The notes: generated from the letters alone by a model not told the origin. A stretch of DNA of 64,000 bases from Lysobacter soli (GCF_003382285.1 NZ_QTJR01000005.1:1-64000); one strand, 5' to 3'. Counted from the stretch's first letter, positions 43,967 through 52,561 are shown. Numbers and translations are program-made.

Positions 43967-43985
43967 AATGAGAATTATTCGCATT
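43967..43985. promoter_or_regulatory. Fur box upstream of the TonB-receptor operon
   Basis: AATGAGAATTATTCGCATT is a 9-1-9 palindrome with a single mismatched position, matching the Fur consensus in Gammaproteobacteria (repeated NAT-A/T-AT hexamers around GAATAATT). It is about 110 bases before the start of the receptor gene. AATGCGAAT at 43951-43959 repeats the outer half-site. Iron repression of the operon at 44098-48652 follows by inference. Confidence 0.8.
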
Positions 43986-44097
43986 TAATAATGAACAGGC
44001 AGGGGCTCTCCGGACTTGCGCATTGGCCACCGGTGGCCATTCGCGGCGCGACGGTCAGGGTACGACCCGCCACTCCCGTTCGCATCCAGACGACCCC

Positions 44098-46275
44098 ATG
44101 CACGCCATCGGTTCCGCCCGCACGTCCCGCCACGTTTCCCGCCACGCTCCGGCCGCCGCGACGCCCAACCGGCTCGGCCTCGCCGTCTTCCTCGCGTTGC
44201 TCGCCGCAAACGGCACGGCCTTCGCTGCCGATGCCGCCGCGGCCGACAGCGCGACCGATCTCGACGCCGTCCTCGTGGTCGCCCAGCGCGCCGAGCGCGT
44301 CAGCAACGGCGCGACCAACCTCGACCTGACCATCAAGGAAACGCCGCAGTCCATCAGCGTGATCGACAGCGCGCAGATGCAGGCGTTCCAGACCAACAGC
44401 CTCAACGACGCGCTGCGGATGGCCACCGGTATCCAGGTGGACGAGTGGGAAACCAACCGCACCACGTTCACCTCGCGCGGCTTCGATATCGAGAACACGC
44501 AGATCGACGGCGTCGGCCTGCCGAACGACTGGGGCATCGTCACCGGCGCGATGGACATGGCCGGCTACGAGAAGCTGGAAGTCATCCGCGGCGCCAACGG
44601 CCTGCTCACCGGCGTCGGCAACGCGGCCGGCACGATCAACTACGTGCGCAAGCGCCCGACCAACGACGCGCAGGGCTCGCTCGGCGTGAGCTACGGCTCG
44701 TGGGACACCGTGCGTGCAGACATCGACTACTCGACGCCGTTCACCGACGACGGCCGCTGGGCCGGCCGCTTCGTCGCCGCCCACCAGGAAGGCGATTCCT
44801 GGCTGCGCGACAAGCAGGACCAGCGCGATTTCGTCTACGGCGTCGTCGATGGCCAGGTCGGCGAGAACGGCACGCTGACGCTCGGCTATTCGTGGCAGCA
44901 GGCGCAGACCGACGGGAACATGTGGGGCGCGCTGGCCTTCATGTACAGCGATGGCACCCAGGCCGAATGGCCGCGCAGCGCATCGACCACGCAGGACTGG
45001 ACCTTCTGGGACACGACCAACCAGAACGCGTTCGTCGAGTACGCGCACCAGCTCGGTTCGGACTGGCAGCTGAAGCTGTCGTACGACTACCGCAATACCG
45101 AGAACGCCGACAAGCTGTTCTACGCCACCGATTACGCCGCCACCGGCCTGGAGCCGGGCACCAACCTCGGCCTGTATGGCTACGCATGGCGCGGCGACGA
45201 CGAGATGACCTCGCACCTGGCGACGGCGACCGTCGATGGTCGTTTTGCGATGTGGGGCCGCGAGCACGAGGCGATGCTCGGCGTCGGCTGGGCCAAGAGC
45301 GAGGCGGAAAACCGCGAGTTCGACGCCGACATTTACGACAACGGCATGTACGGCTACATCCCGATGCCCGCGTTCCCGTGGGCGGGCAATGCCGTTCCGG
45401 AACCGGTGTGGGGCGCGCGCTCGGTCTACAGCGTGCTGGACCAGCGCCTCAAGCGCGCCTTTGGTGCGACGCGTCTGGCGCTCACTGACCGCTTCAAGGC
45501 CGTGCTCGGCTTCAACTTCGCCGAATACCACCGCGAGGGCGTGAACTACGGCGTCGTGTTCGACCAGACCGAAAGCCACACCAGCCCGTACGCCGGCCTC
45601 ACCTACGACTTCAACGAGCACGTGCTCGGCTACGTCAGCTATTCGGACATCTACCATCCGCAGAGCCAGTCCGACGCCGAAGGCCGCTACCTGGATCCGA
45701 CGAAGGGCACGAACTACGAACTGGGCGTGAAGGCCGACTGGCTCGACAAGCGCCTGCTGACGACGTTCGCCGTGTTCCAGGCGAAGCAGGACAACCTCGC
45801 CACCGGCGCCGGTTACAACCAGAACGGCCAGTACTACTACACCGGCGTCAACGTCGAATCCAAGGGCGTGGAGTTCGAAGTCACCGGAAAGGTGTCGGAG
45901 TACGTCGACCTCGTGTTCGGCGCGACCGCACTGAAGCTGACCGGCCAGGACGGCGACGACACGTACCGCTGGGTGCCGCGCCGCACCGCGAACCTGATGG
46001 TGATGGCGCGCCTGCCGAGCTACACGGCGCTGTCGTACGGCCTGGGCGGTCGCTGGCAGAGCGACATCTCGAACGTCGAGAGCAACGGCTTCACCGTGCG
46101 CCAGGACAGCTACGCGGTGCTCAACGGCTTCGTGGCATGGGACTTCGTGCCCAACGCGACGGTGCGTTTGAACGTCAACAACCTCACCGACGAGAAGTAC
46201 ATCAACACGCTTCGCTACAGCGGCTTCTACGGCGCGCCGGCGAACTACATGCTGAGCCTGAACTGGCGGTTCTGA
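44098..46275 (+). CDS. TonB-dependent siderophore receptor
   Basis: 725 residues: long signal peptide (to about residue 44, ending AFAADA), TonB-box region LDAVLVVAQRAE, plug domain with KETPQSISVIDSAQM and VIRGANGLLTGVGNAAGTIN, and a 22-strand barrel ending LSLNWRF with the terminal Phe. The plug signature is of the FpvA/FhuE type used for ferric hydroxamate or mixed siderophores. The start is at 44098, though the frame continues upstream; the leader begins MHAIGSARTS. Controlled by the Fur box upstream; followed by DUF3649, PepSY and DUF3325 genes, a standard iron-uptake set. The actual siderophore is unknown. Confidence 0.93.
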   Translation: MHAIGSARTSRHVSRHAPAAATPNRLGLAVFLALLAANGTAFAADAAAADSATDLDAVLVVAQRAERVSNGATNLDLTIKETPQSISVIDSAQMQAFQTNSLNDALRMATGIQVDEWETNRTTFTSRGFDIENTQIDGVGLPNDWGIVTGAMDMAGYEKLEVIRGANGLLTGVGNAAGTINYVRKRPTNDAQGSLGVSYGSWDTVRADIDYSTPFTDDGRWAGRFVAAHQEGDSWLRDKQDQRDFVYGVVDGQVGENGTLTLGYSWQQAQTDGNMWGALAFMYSDGTQAEWPRSASTTQDWTFWDTTNQNAFVEYAHQLGSDWQLKLSYDYRNTENADKLFYATDYAATGLEPGTNLGLYGYAWRGDDEMTSHLATATVDGRFAMWGREHEAMLGVGWAKSEAENREFDADIYDNGMYGYIPMPAFPWAGNAVPEPVWGARSVYSVLDQRLKRAFGATRLALTDRFKAVLGFNFAEYHREGVNYGVVFDQTESHTSPYAGLTYDFNEHVLGYVSYSDIYHPQSQSDAEGRYLDPTKGTNYELGVKADWLDKRLLTTFAVFQAKQDNLATGAGYNQNGQYYYTGVNVESKGVEFEVTGKVSEYVDLVFGATALKLTGQDGDDTYRWVPRRTANLMVMARLPSYTALSYGLGGRWQSDISNVESNGFTVRQDSYAVLNGFVAWDFVPNATVRLNVNNLTDEKYINTLRYSGFYGAPANYMLSLNWRF

Positions 46276-46318
46276 TCGCCATACGCAAACGCGACACAAC
46301 GAGGACGGAGCCATCGCC

Positions 46319-46636
46319 ATGTCCGGCACGACCGCCGCATCTGCATCTTCCATCGCGCCCCGGCTGCGCATCGCCTCGCGCGTGTGCGCCGCGGTGCTCG
46401 GCGGTTACGCCTTCGCGTGGGGTCTGGTGGCGTTGACCACCGCGCTGCTGTTCGCGGCGCAACTGGACTTCCACGACGCCGAGTTCAGCGGCGCCGTCAT
46501 CGGGCTGGTCGGCTATCTCGTCGTGTTTCTGTCGGCGATCGCGGCGCGAAGGCTTGCGGTGGTGTGGTCGGTACTACTGGTCGGCGGCGCGGCGATGGCC
46601 GTTGCGGCATCGCTCGTGCAGTCGATGCTGGTCTGA
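46319..46636 (+). CDS. DUF3649 iron-uptake membrane protein
   Basis: 105 residues with three transmembrane helices (about 22-45, 53-73, 79-100). RIASRVCAAVLGGYAFAWGL matches DUF3649, a family that accompanies TonB receptors and PepSY proteins in iron-regulated operons. Its stop overlaps the AGGAGG ribosome site of the next gene, pointing to coupled translation. Confidence 0.85.
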   Translation: MSGTTAASASSIAPRLRIASRVCAAVLGGYAFAWGLVALTTALLFAAQLDFHDAEFSGAVIGLVGYLVVFLSAIAARRLAVVWSVLLVGGAAMAVAASLVQSMLV

Positions 46637-46647
46637 GGAGGAACGTC

Positions 46648-48312
46648 ATGCTCAACAGCTTCCGGCAATCGATGGCGTGGCTGCACACGTGGTTCGGGCT
46701 GGTGCTCGGCTTCGTGCTGATGGCGGCGTTCTTCTTCGGCGCGTTGTCGGTGTTCGATCGCGAGATCGATCGCTGGTCGAACCCGGCCACGCGCTTCGAG
46801 CCGCAGCCCATGCCGTCGTACGACAAGGTGCTCAGGCCCGCGTTCGAGCGCATGCAGCCCACGAAGGACGCCGTGGACGCCATGCGCCCGCGCGTGAATG
46901 GCGACATGCCGCAGCGTTTCGACACCGTCGTCAGCTGGAGCGCCTACACGACGCACCGCGATCCGGTGCTGGCGCTGTATGCCGGCTATGAAGTGCCGAA
47001 CGCGAAGGATCCGGAAGAGACAATCTGGGCCTACGGCACCATCGATCCGCGCGATGGCCGCGTGCTGTCGAACGACCAGCTGAAGATCGGCAGCGAGTTC
47101 TTCTATCCGATGCATTACAGCCTGACGCTGGACTGGAAGAACCTCGGATTCTGGATCGTCGGGTTTTCCGCGCTGGTGATGCTGGCCGCCCTCGTGAGCG
47201 GCGTGGTGATGCATCGCAAGATCTTCCGCGAGTTCTTCACCTTCCGCCCCGACAAGGCGCGGCTGCGCAGCGTGCTCGATCTGCACAACCTCACCGGCGT
47301 GGTCGCGCTGCCGTTCCATTTCTTCTTCGCGTTCACCGGACTGGTGATCTTCGCCGGCACGTACTACTTCCCGGTCGGTCACACGCAACTGCACGACCTG
47401 CACGAGCTGCACGCGCAGATCGAAGCGAACGAAACCGGGCTGCCGCACGAACGCGCGGGCGTTGCCGCCGGCCTGGCGTCGGTCGACGGCATGGTCGCCG
47501 AGACGCAGCGTCGCTGGCAGGCGAAGGACAAGGCGGGCGACGTCGGCTTCCTCGTGTTGCAGCACGTGGGCGATGCGAACGGCTACGTCAGCGTCTACCG
47601 CGCAGGCACCGACCGCATCGCGCTGGTCGGCGACGGCATCCACTTCAAGGCATCCACGGGCGAGCTGATCCGCGAAGATCCACCGGCGAGCGCCGTCGGC
47701 CGTGTCAGCGAGTTCCTCACCGGCCTGCACCTGCAGCACTTCCGCCACTGGCTGCTGCGCTGGCTGTACGTGCTCGGCGGTCTGGCGGGCGCGGTGTGCA
47801 TCGCGACCGGCTTCGTGTTCTTCGTCGAGAAGCGCAAGCGCCAGCACGCACAACAGGGCAGCCAGGGCGCGCGCATCGTCGACGCGTTGGCCGTCACCAC
47901 GGTCACCGGCATGGTGCTGGCCGCGCTGGGCATCCTCGTCGCGAACCGGTTGCTGCCGGAAACGCTGCCCGGTCGCGGCGATTTCGAACGCTACGCGTTC
48001 TGGGGCACGTGGGCGCTCGCCTTCGTGCACGCTGGCCTGCGCAGCGCGCCGGTCGCACAGGGCAGGGCGAATCCCGCGTGGCGCGAGCAGTGCTGGGCGA
48101 TCGCCATGCTGGCAGTGATCGCGATCGCGCTGAACTGGATCACCACCGGCGACCATCTGCTGAAGACGCTGTCGGCCGGTTACTGGCCGGTGGCGGGCGT
48201 GGACCTGTTCCTGCTGTTCGGCGCGACCGTCGCGGCCATGATGGCGCGCAAGCTCACGAAGAATGCCGCCATCGCGCAGCCGCGCATCGACACGGAGCCG
48301 GCGCATGTCTGA
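46648..48312 (+). CDS. PepSY-associated transmembrane protein, putative ferric-siderophore reductase
   Basis: 554 residues with four or more transmembrane helices in the PepSY_TM arrangement: MAWLHTWFGLVLGFVLM at the start, VSGVVMHRKIFREFF, DLHNLTGVVALPFHF and a late HLQHFRHWLLRWLYVLGG. Paired His in the helices suggest heme-b binding and transmembrane electron transfer, which is why such proteins are thought to reduce ferric siderophores in the periplasm. The AGGAGG site at 46636-46641 fixes the ATG at 46648. Overlaps the DUF3325 gene by eight bases. Confidence 0.88.
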   Translation: MLNSFRQSMAWLHTWFGLVLGFVLMAAFFFGALSVFDREIDRWSNPATRFEPQPMPSYDKVLRPAFERMQPTKDAVDAMRPRVNGDMPQRFDTVVSWSAYTTHRDPVLALYAGYEVPNAKDPEETIWAYGTIDPRDGRVLSNDQLKIGSEFFYPMHYSLTLDWKNLGFWIVGFSALVMLAALVSGVVMHRKIFREFFTFRPDKARLRSVLDLHNLTGVVALPFHFFFAFTGLVIFAGTYYFPVGHTQLHDLHELHAQIEANETGLPHERAGVAAGLASVDGMVAETQRRWQAKDKAGDVGFLVLQHVGDANGYVSVYRAGTDRIALVGDGIHFKASTGELIREDPPASAVGRVSEFLTGLHLQHFRHWLLRWLYVLGGLAGAVCIATGFVFFVEKRKRQHAQQGSQGARIVDALAVTTVTGMVLAALGILVANRLLPETLPGRGDFERYAFWGTWALAFVHAGLRSAPVAQGRANPAWREQCWAIAMLAVIAIALNWITTGDHLLKTLSAGYWPVAGVDLFLLFGATVAAMMARKLTKNAAIAQPRIDTEPAHV

Positions 48313-48652
48313 GTCGATGCTCTCCGCATGCCTGTTGTCGGCCGCGTTCGCGAGTGCCATCGCCGGCATGGGCTGGCTCGCGCTGTCGATGCCGGTGCAC
48401 GCGCAGCAGGTCTGGGGCGATGTCGTGTCGCCCGTCAGCGCGCGTGCGCTGCGATGGGTGGGCGCGTCGGGATTGCTGGTCGCGTTGGCGCTGTGCCTCG
48501 CGGTCGATCACGCCTCGATGGCCACGCTGGTCTGGGTGATGACGCTGGCCGCGTCGGCGCTCGCCATCGCGTTCGCGCTTTCATCCCGACCGGCATGGTT
48601 GCGCGGACTTGCGCCGTGGGTGCGTGTGCCGAAGTCCCGTCCGGCCAGATGA
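48305..48652 (+). CDS. DUF3325 membrane protein
   Basis: 115 residues with three transmembrane helices. LSAAFASAIAGMGWLALSMPVHAQQVWG is the family-like beginning region, and RALRWVGASGLLVALAL follows. DUF3325 proteins are the usual last member of receptor-DUF3649-PepSY operons. The ATG at 48305 overlaps the end of the PepSY gene; upstream frame is Arg-rich noise. Confidence 0.82.
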   Translation: MSESMLSACLLSAAFASAIAGMGWLALSMPVHAQQVWGDVVSPVSARALRWVGASGLLVALALCLAVDHASMATLVWVMTLAASALAIAFALSSRPAWLRGLAPWVRVPKSRPAR

Positions 48653-48685
48653 CCGTAGCCGGCTAACGCCGCGGCCCATCGCGAG

Positions 48686-49060
48686 ATGCACGCGACGGAC
48701 GACGTCGCCTTCACCTTCGCCGGGTACGATCCGGCCATGGCCGAGCCCGGTGGTACCGAAGTGTTCCGACTATGCGCCGTCGCCGAAGAGAACCGGCGAC
48801 GTCGCACCGACCTGACCCATACCGTGGCCGCATTGCGGTCCACGATCGCGCAATCGGTCGTCATCGCGTGGCAACTCAACGCGTACGCATCCGGCGCGGA
48901 ACAACGCCTTGCGATGGCCGTCGAGCGTGCAGGCCTGGCGCGTCCGCGCGTACGCGGCGAGGACGAGGTCGACGCGCAGGATGCCAAACTCCTCGACAAC
49001 GTCGAAGATGCGGCCCTCAACGCGAAGGAAGCTTCGCGTGCGCCAATTCGAGCGATTTGA
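48686..49060 (+). CDS. Hypothetical protein of unknown function
   Basis: 124 residues, soluble, no recognised domain. Codon third positions are strongly G/C up to about residue 110, which supports a real gene over the minus-strand frames across the same bases. Residues 30-60 (VAEENRRRRTDLTHTVAALR) are predicted helical. It begins 33 bases after the DUF3325 stop but with only a weak ribosome site. The last 14 codons look less coding-like; they overlap an uncertain minus-strand frame. Confidence 0.55.
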   Translation: MHATDDVAFTFAGYDPAMAEPGGTEVFRLCAVAEENRRRRTDLTHTVAALRSTIAQSVVIAWQLNAYASGAEQRLAMAVERAGLARPRVRGEDEVDAQDAKLLDNVEDAALNAKEASRAPIRAI

Positions 49061-49230
49061 ACGCGTCCACGCCCGCGTGGCGACGATCGAGGCTGTTGCG
49101 GAGTTCGTCGAGATGCGGCCAGCATCCGTGCCAGTTGCCGGCGTTCGGCGATCGCAATGGCGAGTCGTTCGTGATCGGCGGACGTGTCGTGCGTTTCGTC
49201 CAGGTCGGACGAAGAAGCAGGAAGATTCAT
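49019..49230 (-). other. Uncertain small minus-strand reading frame, possible frameshift
   Basis: An ATG at 49230 with a GAAGG-like site upstream starts MNLPASSSDLDETHDTSADH and continues ERLAIAIAERRQL. Around 49130 the codon bias in this frame fails and moves to the next frame, which reads WHGCWPHLDELRNSLDRRH and ends LAHAKLPSR at the stop 49019-49021. A single-base frameshift would join the two halves into a protein of about 70 residues. It may be a decayed gene, a real frameshift, a sequencing error or chance. The end overlaps the plus-strand gene at 48686 by 42 bases. Confidence 0.3.
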
Positions 49231-49415
49231 GGTGGCCTTCTCGTGCGGAGCTGCACGGAGGCCCAGGGCTATGCCGCTATGTGATCGGCATGGTGCACAG
49301 GTACGAATACACGCGTCGTGGTTACGGGGGTGTGTTTCCCTGGGTGAAGAGGCGTTCCTTGACGCCTCCGTCGCGTGGACGGTCCGCATCGTGCGACGAT
49401 CGTGCGATGCACCGG
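49061..49415. other. 355-base stretch without a confident gene
   Basis: The first 170 bases hold the uncertain minus-strand frame described at 49019-49230. From 49231 to 49415 no frame has convincing codon use. An imperfect palindrome (GCATCGTGCGACGATCGTGC from 49386, completed by GATGC at 49410) lies six bases beyond the rof stop and could be its terminator. Confidence 0.5.
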
Positions 49416-49673
49416 TCAGGCAGGGGCTCGCTCGAATGCGCTGCGCTGGGCGTCGTCGATGCTCACGATCCGGTCGAGCCGGATGAGGCTGCCATCGTCC
49501 AGGCGCATGTACTCCGCGCCGTCGCGTGCGAACAGGTCGGCGATGCGTGCATCGACGACGCGCCGGTTTCCTCCGTCATCGAGATGGTCGATCGCCACGA
49601 TCCGCCGGAGCGTTGCCGCCGCTTCCAGCACGTCGTGGAATTCGCAATCGATGGGGACGTAGGTTCTGGTCAT
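49416..49673 (-). CDS. rof: Rho-binding antiterminator (Rof/YaeO family)
   Basis: 85 residues. YVPIDCEFHDVLEAAATLRR aligns with the E. coli Rof beginning (YQPINCDDYDNLELAC) and is followed by LDDGGNRRVVDARIADLFAR and LIRLDRIVSID, the Sm-like beta strands of this fold. Rof binds Rho and reduces Rho-dependent termination. GGAGAG lies six bases before the ATG at 49673. It is separated from the upstream minus-strand gene by a perfect hairpin, so it has its own promoter. Confidence 0.85.
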   Translation of the reverse strand: MTRTYVPIDCEFHDVLEAAATLRRIVAIDHLDDGGNRRVVDARIADLFARDGAEYMRLDDGSLIRLDRIVSIDDAQRSAFERAPA

Positions 49674-49690
49674 GGTGAGCTCTCCGCGTG

Positions 49691-49716
49691 GCTGGCCGGG
49701 AGAGCTCCCGGCCAGC
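49691..49716. terminator. Hairpin terminator after the AhpD-like gene
   Basis: GCTGGCCGGGAG (49691-49702) is followed after two bases by its exact complement CTCCCGGCCAGC (49705-49716). It lies just past the stop of the gene at 49730 (minus strand) and upstream of rof. Confidence 0.7.
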
Positions 49717-49729
49717 GGCGCGCATCGCA

Positions 49730-50266
49730 TCAACGCAGCTTCACGCCCGGGAAATCGACGGGAACGGCGAAGGCGACGTTGACGTAGTTGGTGAACAGGT
49801 TCAGCGCGACGTGCGCGAGGATCTCGACGATTTCCTCGTCGTTGAAACCCTCGCCGCGCAGCGCTTCGACGTCGGCCGTTTCGATCTGGCCGCGACCTTC
49901 CACTACGCGCAGGGCGAAGCGCAGCGCGGCGGCCGTCTTCGGATCCTGCGACTGGCCGTCCTGGGCGGCGCTCATTTCGTCGCCGCTCGCGCCAGCCTTG
50001 CGACCCAGCGCGGTGTGCGCGGCGAGGCAGTACTCGCAGGCGTTGCGGTTGGCGATGGCGACGGCGATCTGCTCGCCGAGCTTCGGCGCGATGACGCCGC
50101 CACCGAGTGCGGCGAACGAGCCCCACATGCTCTTGAGCGCGGCGGTGGAGTTGGCGACGGCGCGGAACATGTTCGGGGTGGCGCCGAAGGCCGAGTGGAT
50201 CTGGCCGAGGAGCTGCTGGCGTTCGCCGGTGCTGTCTTTCGGATTGACGAGGGGAATGCGGGACAT
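49730..50266 (-). CDS. Carboxymuconolactone decarboxylase/AhpD-like protein
   Basis: 178 residues. The redox motif C-x-x-C-x-x-x-H is present as CEYCLAAH (Cys77, Cys80, His84), preceded by KLGEQIAVAIANRNA, as in AhpD-like peroxidase-associated proteins. RIPLVNPKDSTGERQQLL at the start is typical of the peroxidase-related branch. It is divergent from an AraC regulator gene 80 bases away, which probably controls it. Likely acts on peroxides or electrophiles. Confidence 0.9.
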   Translation of the reverse strand: MSRIPLVNPKDSTGERQQLLGQIHSAFGATPNMFRAVANSTAALKSMWGSFAALGGGVIAPKLGEQIAVAIANRNACEYCLAAHTALGRKAGASGDEMSAAQDGQSQDPKTAAALRFALRVVEGRGQIETADVEALRGEGFNDEEIVEILAHVALNLFTNYVNVAFAVPVDFPGVKLR

Positions 50267-50346
50267 GGCGGGGTTCCTGGTTGGACCGTCCGGAGTGGCC
50301 GGTTGACGGGCATACTAGGAACCCGTCCGGGACGATTGGTGGCGAT

Positions 50347-51264
50347 ATGTCGCTGAAAGATGGCAATTCGTCCGAGGCTCCCGCGCCACCCGTGGGCGAG
50401 GGCGCCGCGTCCATCGACCGCCTCACGCCGGTGCTCGAGCGCTTTCGCGTGCAGGCCTCGCTCTTCCATTCCGGCCCGCTGTGCGGACATCAGGTCTTCG
50501 ATGCGAAGCCCGGTCGCGGCTTCCTGCATGTGCTGCGCCGGGGCGAGATGGAATTGCTGCACGGGCAGGGGCCGCACAGGGCGCGCACGCACCTGTGCGA
50601 ACCGACGCTGCTGCTGTTCCCGCGCGCGGTGCACCACGAATTCGTCAATCCGCCGGTCGACGGTTCGGACTTCACCTGCGCAACGCTTGATTTCGATGGC
50701 GGCGCACGCAATCCGATCGTGCAGTCGCTGCCCGACTTCATCGCGCTGCCGCTGGAGAAGATCGACGGACTCGCAGCCACGCTAGACCTGTTGTTCGCCG
50801 AATCCGACCACGTGCGCTGCGGTTCGCGGCTGCTCGTCAATCGCCTGTTCGAGGTGGTGCTGATCCAGGTGCTGCGGTGGATCCTCGATCATCCCGAGGA
50901 CGCGCACGTGTCGCAGGGCATGATGATGGGGCTGTCGGATCCGCGACTCGCGAAGGCGCTCATCGCCGTCCACCAGGCGCCCGATGCCGACTGGACGCTC
51001 GAACGCATGGCCGCCAGCGCCGGCATGTCGCGCAGCGCGTTCGCCGCGGCGTTCAAGGCCGCGACCGGAACGACGCCCGCGGCGTATTCGCTGGACTGGA
51101 AGCTCAACGTCGCTACCTCGCTGCTGCGCGCGGGGCGATCGGTGAAGCAGGTTGCGCTCGACCTTGGCTTCGCGGACGCGCCATCGCTTTCGCGCGCGTT
51201 CCGCAGGCGCACCGGTTCTTCGCCACGCGAATGGCTCACGCTGCATCAGGGCGCGGCAGGCTAG
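50347..51264 (+). CDS. AraC-family transcriptional regulator with cupin_6 sensor domain
   Basis: 305 residues. The N-terminal cupin_6 domain has FLHVLRRGEMELLHG and LCEPTLLLFPRAVHHEF; the C-terminal DNA-binding part has two helix-turn-helix motifs (LERMAASAGMSRSAFAAAF and VKQVALDLGFADAPSLSRAF) and ends with RRRTGSSPREW. The ATG at 50347 leaves a short leader; the frame upstream is Arg/Pro noise. Divergent from the AhpD-like gene, a classic arrangement for this family; the inducer is not evident. Confidence 0.9.
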   Translation: MSLKDGNSSEAPAPPVGEGAASIDRLTPVLERFRVQASLFHSGPLCGHQVFDAKPGRGFLHVLRRGEMELLHGQGPHRARTHLCEPTLLLFPRAVHHEFVNPPVDGSDFTCATLDFDGGARNPIVQSLPDFIALPLEKIDGLAATLDLLFAESDHVRCGSRLLVNRLFEVVLIQVLRWILDHPEDAHVSQGMMMGLSDPRLAKALIAVHQAPDADWTLERMAASAGMSRSAFAAAFKAATGTTPAAYSLDWKLNVATSLLRAGRSVKQVALDLGFADAPSLSRAFRRRTGSSPREWLTLHQGAAG

Positions 51265-51300
51265 ACGTACTCACGATCACGCAACGCAGGAGATGGAACG

Positions 51301-51639
51301 ATGCCGCGATACCTGATCTCGTTCGACGACGGATGGATGACCTTCCCCGAGGAGGACCTGCCAGCCGTGTCCGAGGCCTCGCACGCCGTGGTACGGGAAG
51401 CCAAGGCCGCCGGCGTGTGGATCTTCGGGGGGGGAATCATGAGCCAGCAGGCGTCCGTCGTCGCACCGGATGGTTCGGTTTCCGACGGTGCGTGGCCGGA
51501 GACCAAGCCGGTCATCGGCGGGTTCTCGATCCTCGAAGTAGCGTCGCGCGAGGACGCGTTGCGATGGGCGGCGAAGATCGCCGAATCGTGTCGTTGCGCG
51601 CAGGAAGTGCGCGAGATCATGTTCGATCCCGAATCCTGA
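51301..51639 (+). CDS. YCII-related protein
   Basis: 112 residues. MPRYLISFDDGWMTFPEEDL, VREAKAAGVWIFGGG and the later AAKIAESCRCAQEVREI fit the YCII/DGPF family, a ferredoxin-like fold often acting as a dimer of unknown function. Some YCII proteins accompany extracytoplasmic sigma factors; none is here. It is 36 bases after the AraC gene and could be in its transcript. Confidence 0.8.
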   Translation: MPRYLISFDDGWMTFPEEDLPAVSEASHAVVREAKAAGVWIFGGGIMSQQASVVAPDGSVSDGAWPETKPVIGGFSILEVASREDALRWAAKIAESCRCAQEVREIMFDPES

Positions 51640-51661
51640 GCCTCAAACAAGGAGCCATGCC

Positions 51662-52069
51662 ATGAAGCCGGTCCAGACCCTCGCGCTGTCCATCGCCTTC
51701 GCCTTCGCCGCGACATCGGCCGTCGCGGCCGACAAGGTCACGACGGTTCCGGTCAAGTTCGCCAAGGGCGCGAGCAGCGCGACGATGAAAGGCAGCTTCG
51801 CGGGCTACGACTCGGTGCACTACACGCTGGATGCGCGCGCGGGCCAGACGATGACGGTAACGCTGGCCGGCAGCAGCAACGCGAACTTCAACGTCTTCGC
51901 CCCGGGCGACGCGCCGGGCGCGGCAACCGCGCTGGGCTCCAACGCCGATCGCGGATGGACCGGCAAGCTGCCGAAGACCGGCACGTACACCGTGCAGGTC
52001 TACCAGATGCGTGCCTCGGCCCGTCGCGGCGAGAAGGTGCCGTACACGATCACGTTGTCGATCCGCTGA
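51662..52069 (+). CDS. Secreted small beta-rich protein, possibly lysozyme-inhibitor-like
   Basis: 135 residues with a signal peptide (ending AVAADK near residue 24). VKFAKGASSATMKGSFAGYD, DARAGQTMTVTLAGSS, NFNVFAPGD and GTYTVQVYQMRASARRGE suggest a beta-sandwich, and this set of phrases recalls proteins annotated as g-type or I-type lysozyme inhibitors and 'DNA breaking-rejoining' proteins. I cannot confirm which. Only the ATG at 51662 is usable, since the earlier ATG (51657) reads into a stop. Confidence 0.65.
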   Translation: MKPVQTLALSIAFAFAATSAVAADKVTTVPVKFAKGASSATMKGSFAGYDSVHYTLDARAGQTMTVTLAGSSNANFNVFAPGDAPGAATALGSNADRGWTGKLPKTGTYTVQVYQMRASARRGEKVPYTITLSIR

Positions 52070-52276
52070 GGCCTCGGCTCGCGTGCCGGTCGGCTAAAGG
52101 CCGGCACCCGGTTCGTCGCACCGAGGACATTCGCCGGACACACGGGCCCTCGGCCGTCGCGCCGGCTCCCCGTTCCGTCGGCGTATTCCCCGGTTCGTCG
52201 CAGGGCGGTTGCCGGTCGCTGGCCCCGGTCGCAGCCTGACGCTCGCCGGATGTCCGGCATCGCTGCGTGAGTCGCC

Positions 52277-52495
52277 ATGAAGACGCTGATCCTCCTGCTG
52301 GGCTGGTGCCTGCTGCTGGTGCTGTGCTGGCCGCTCGCGCTGCTGGCGCTGGTGCTGTGGCCGCTGGTGTGGCTGCTCTGCCTGCCGTTCCGGCTCGTGG
52401 GCATCACGTTCTCCGCGCTGTTCGCCTTCCTGCATGCGCTGCTGATGCTGCCGGCCCGGTTGCTCGGCTGGCGTCCGCAGGCGGCCGCCGCGTAA
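52277..52495 (+). CDS. Small hydrophobic membrane protein
   Basis: 72 residues, almost entirely Leu, Val, Ala and Trp, with two likely transmembrane helices (about 3-27 and 33-62) and a short basic end (RLLGWRPQAAAA). No family recognised. The upstream gap of about 200 bases contains an imperfect hairpin (GTGCCGG at 52083-52089 with CCGGCAC at 52101-52107) that may terminate the preceding gene. Confidence 0.55.
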   Translation: MKTLILLLGWCLLLVLCWPLALLALVLWPLVWLLCLPFRLVGITFSALFAFLHALLMLPARLLGWRPQAAAA

Positions 52496-52561
52496 GGCAG
52501 CGGCAAAGCCGGGCGCGGCGGTGGACCCACGCAACCTCAACCGAATCCAGGGAAGCAGCAC

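Noticed and set aside
43951-43985. Second, overlapping Fur site using AATGCGAAT and ATTCGCATT
   Set aside because: The two arms are 17 bases apart, too far for one Fur box; kept only as a repeated half-site next to the box at 43967-43985.
48508-49389. 293-residue minus frame across the DUF3325 end and the hypothetical gene
   Set aside because: Ser/Arg/Ala-rich and poor codon bias; only its first part (from 49230) is kept as an uncertain short frame.
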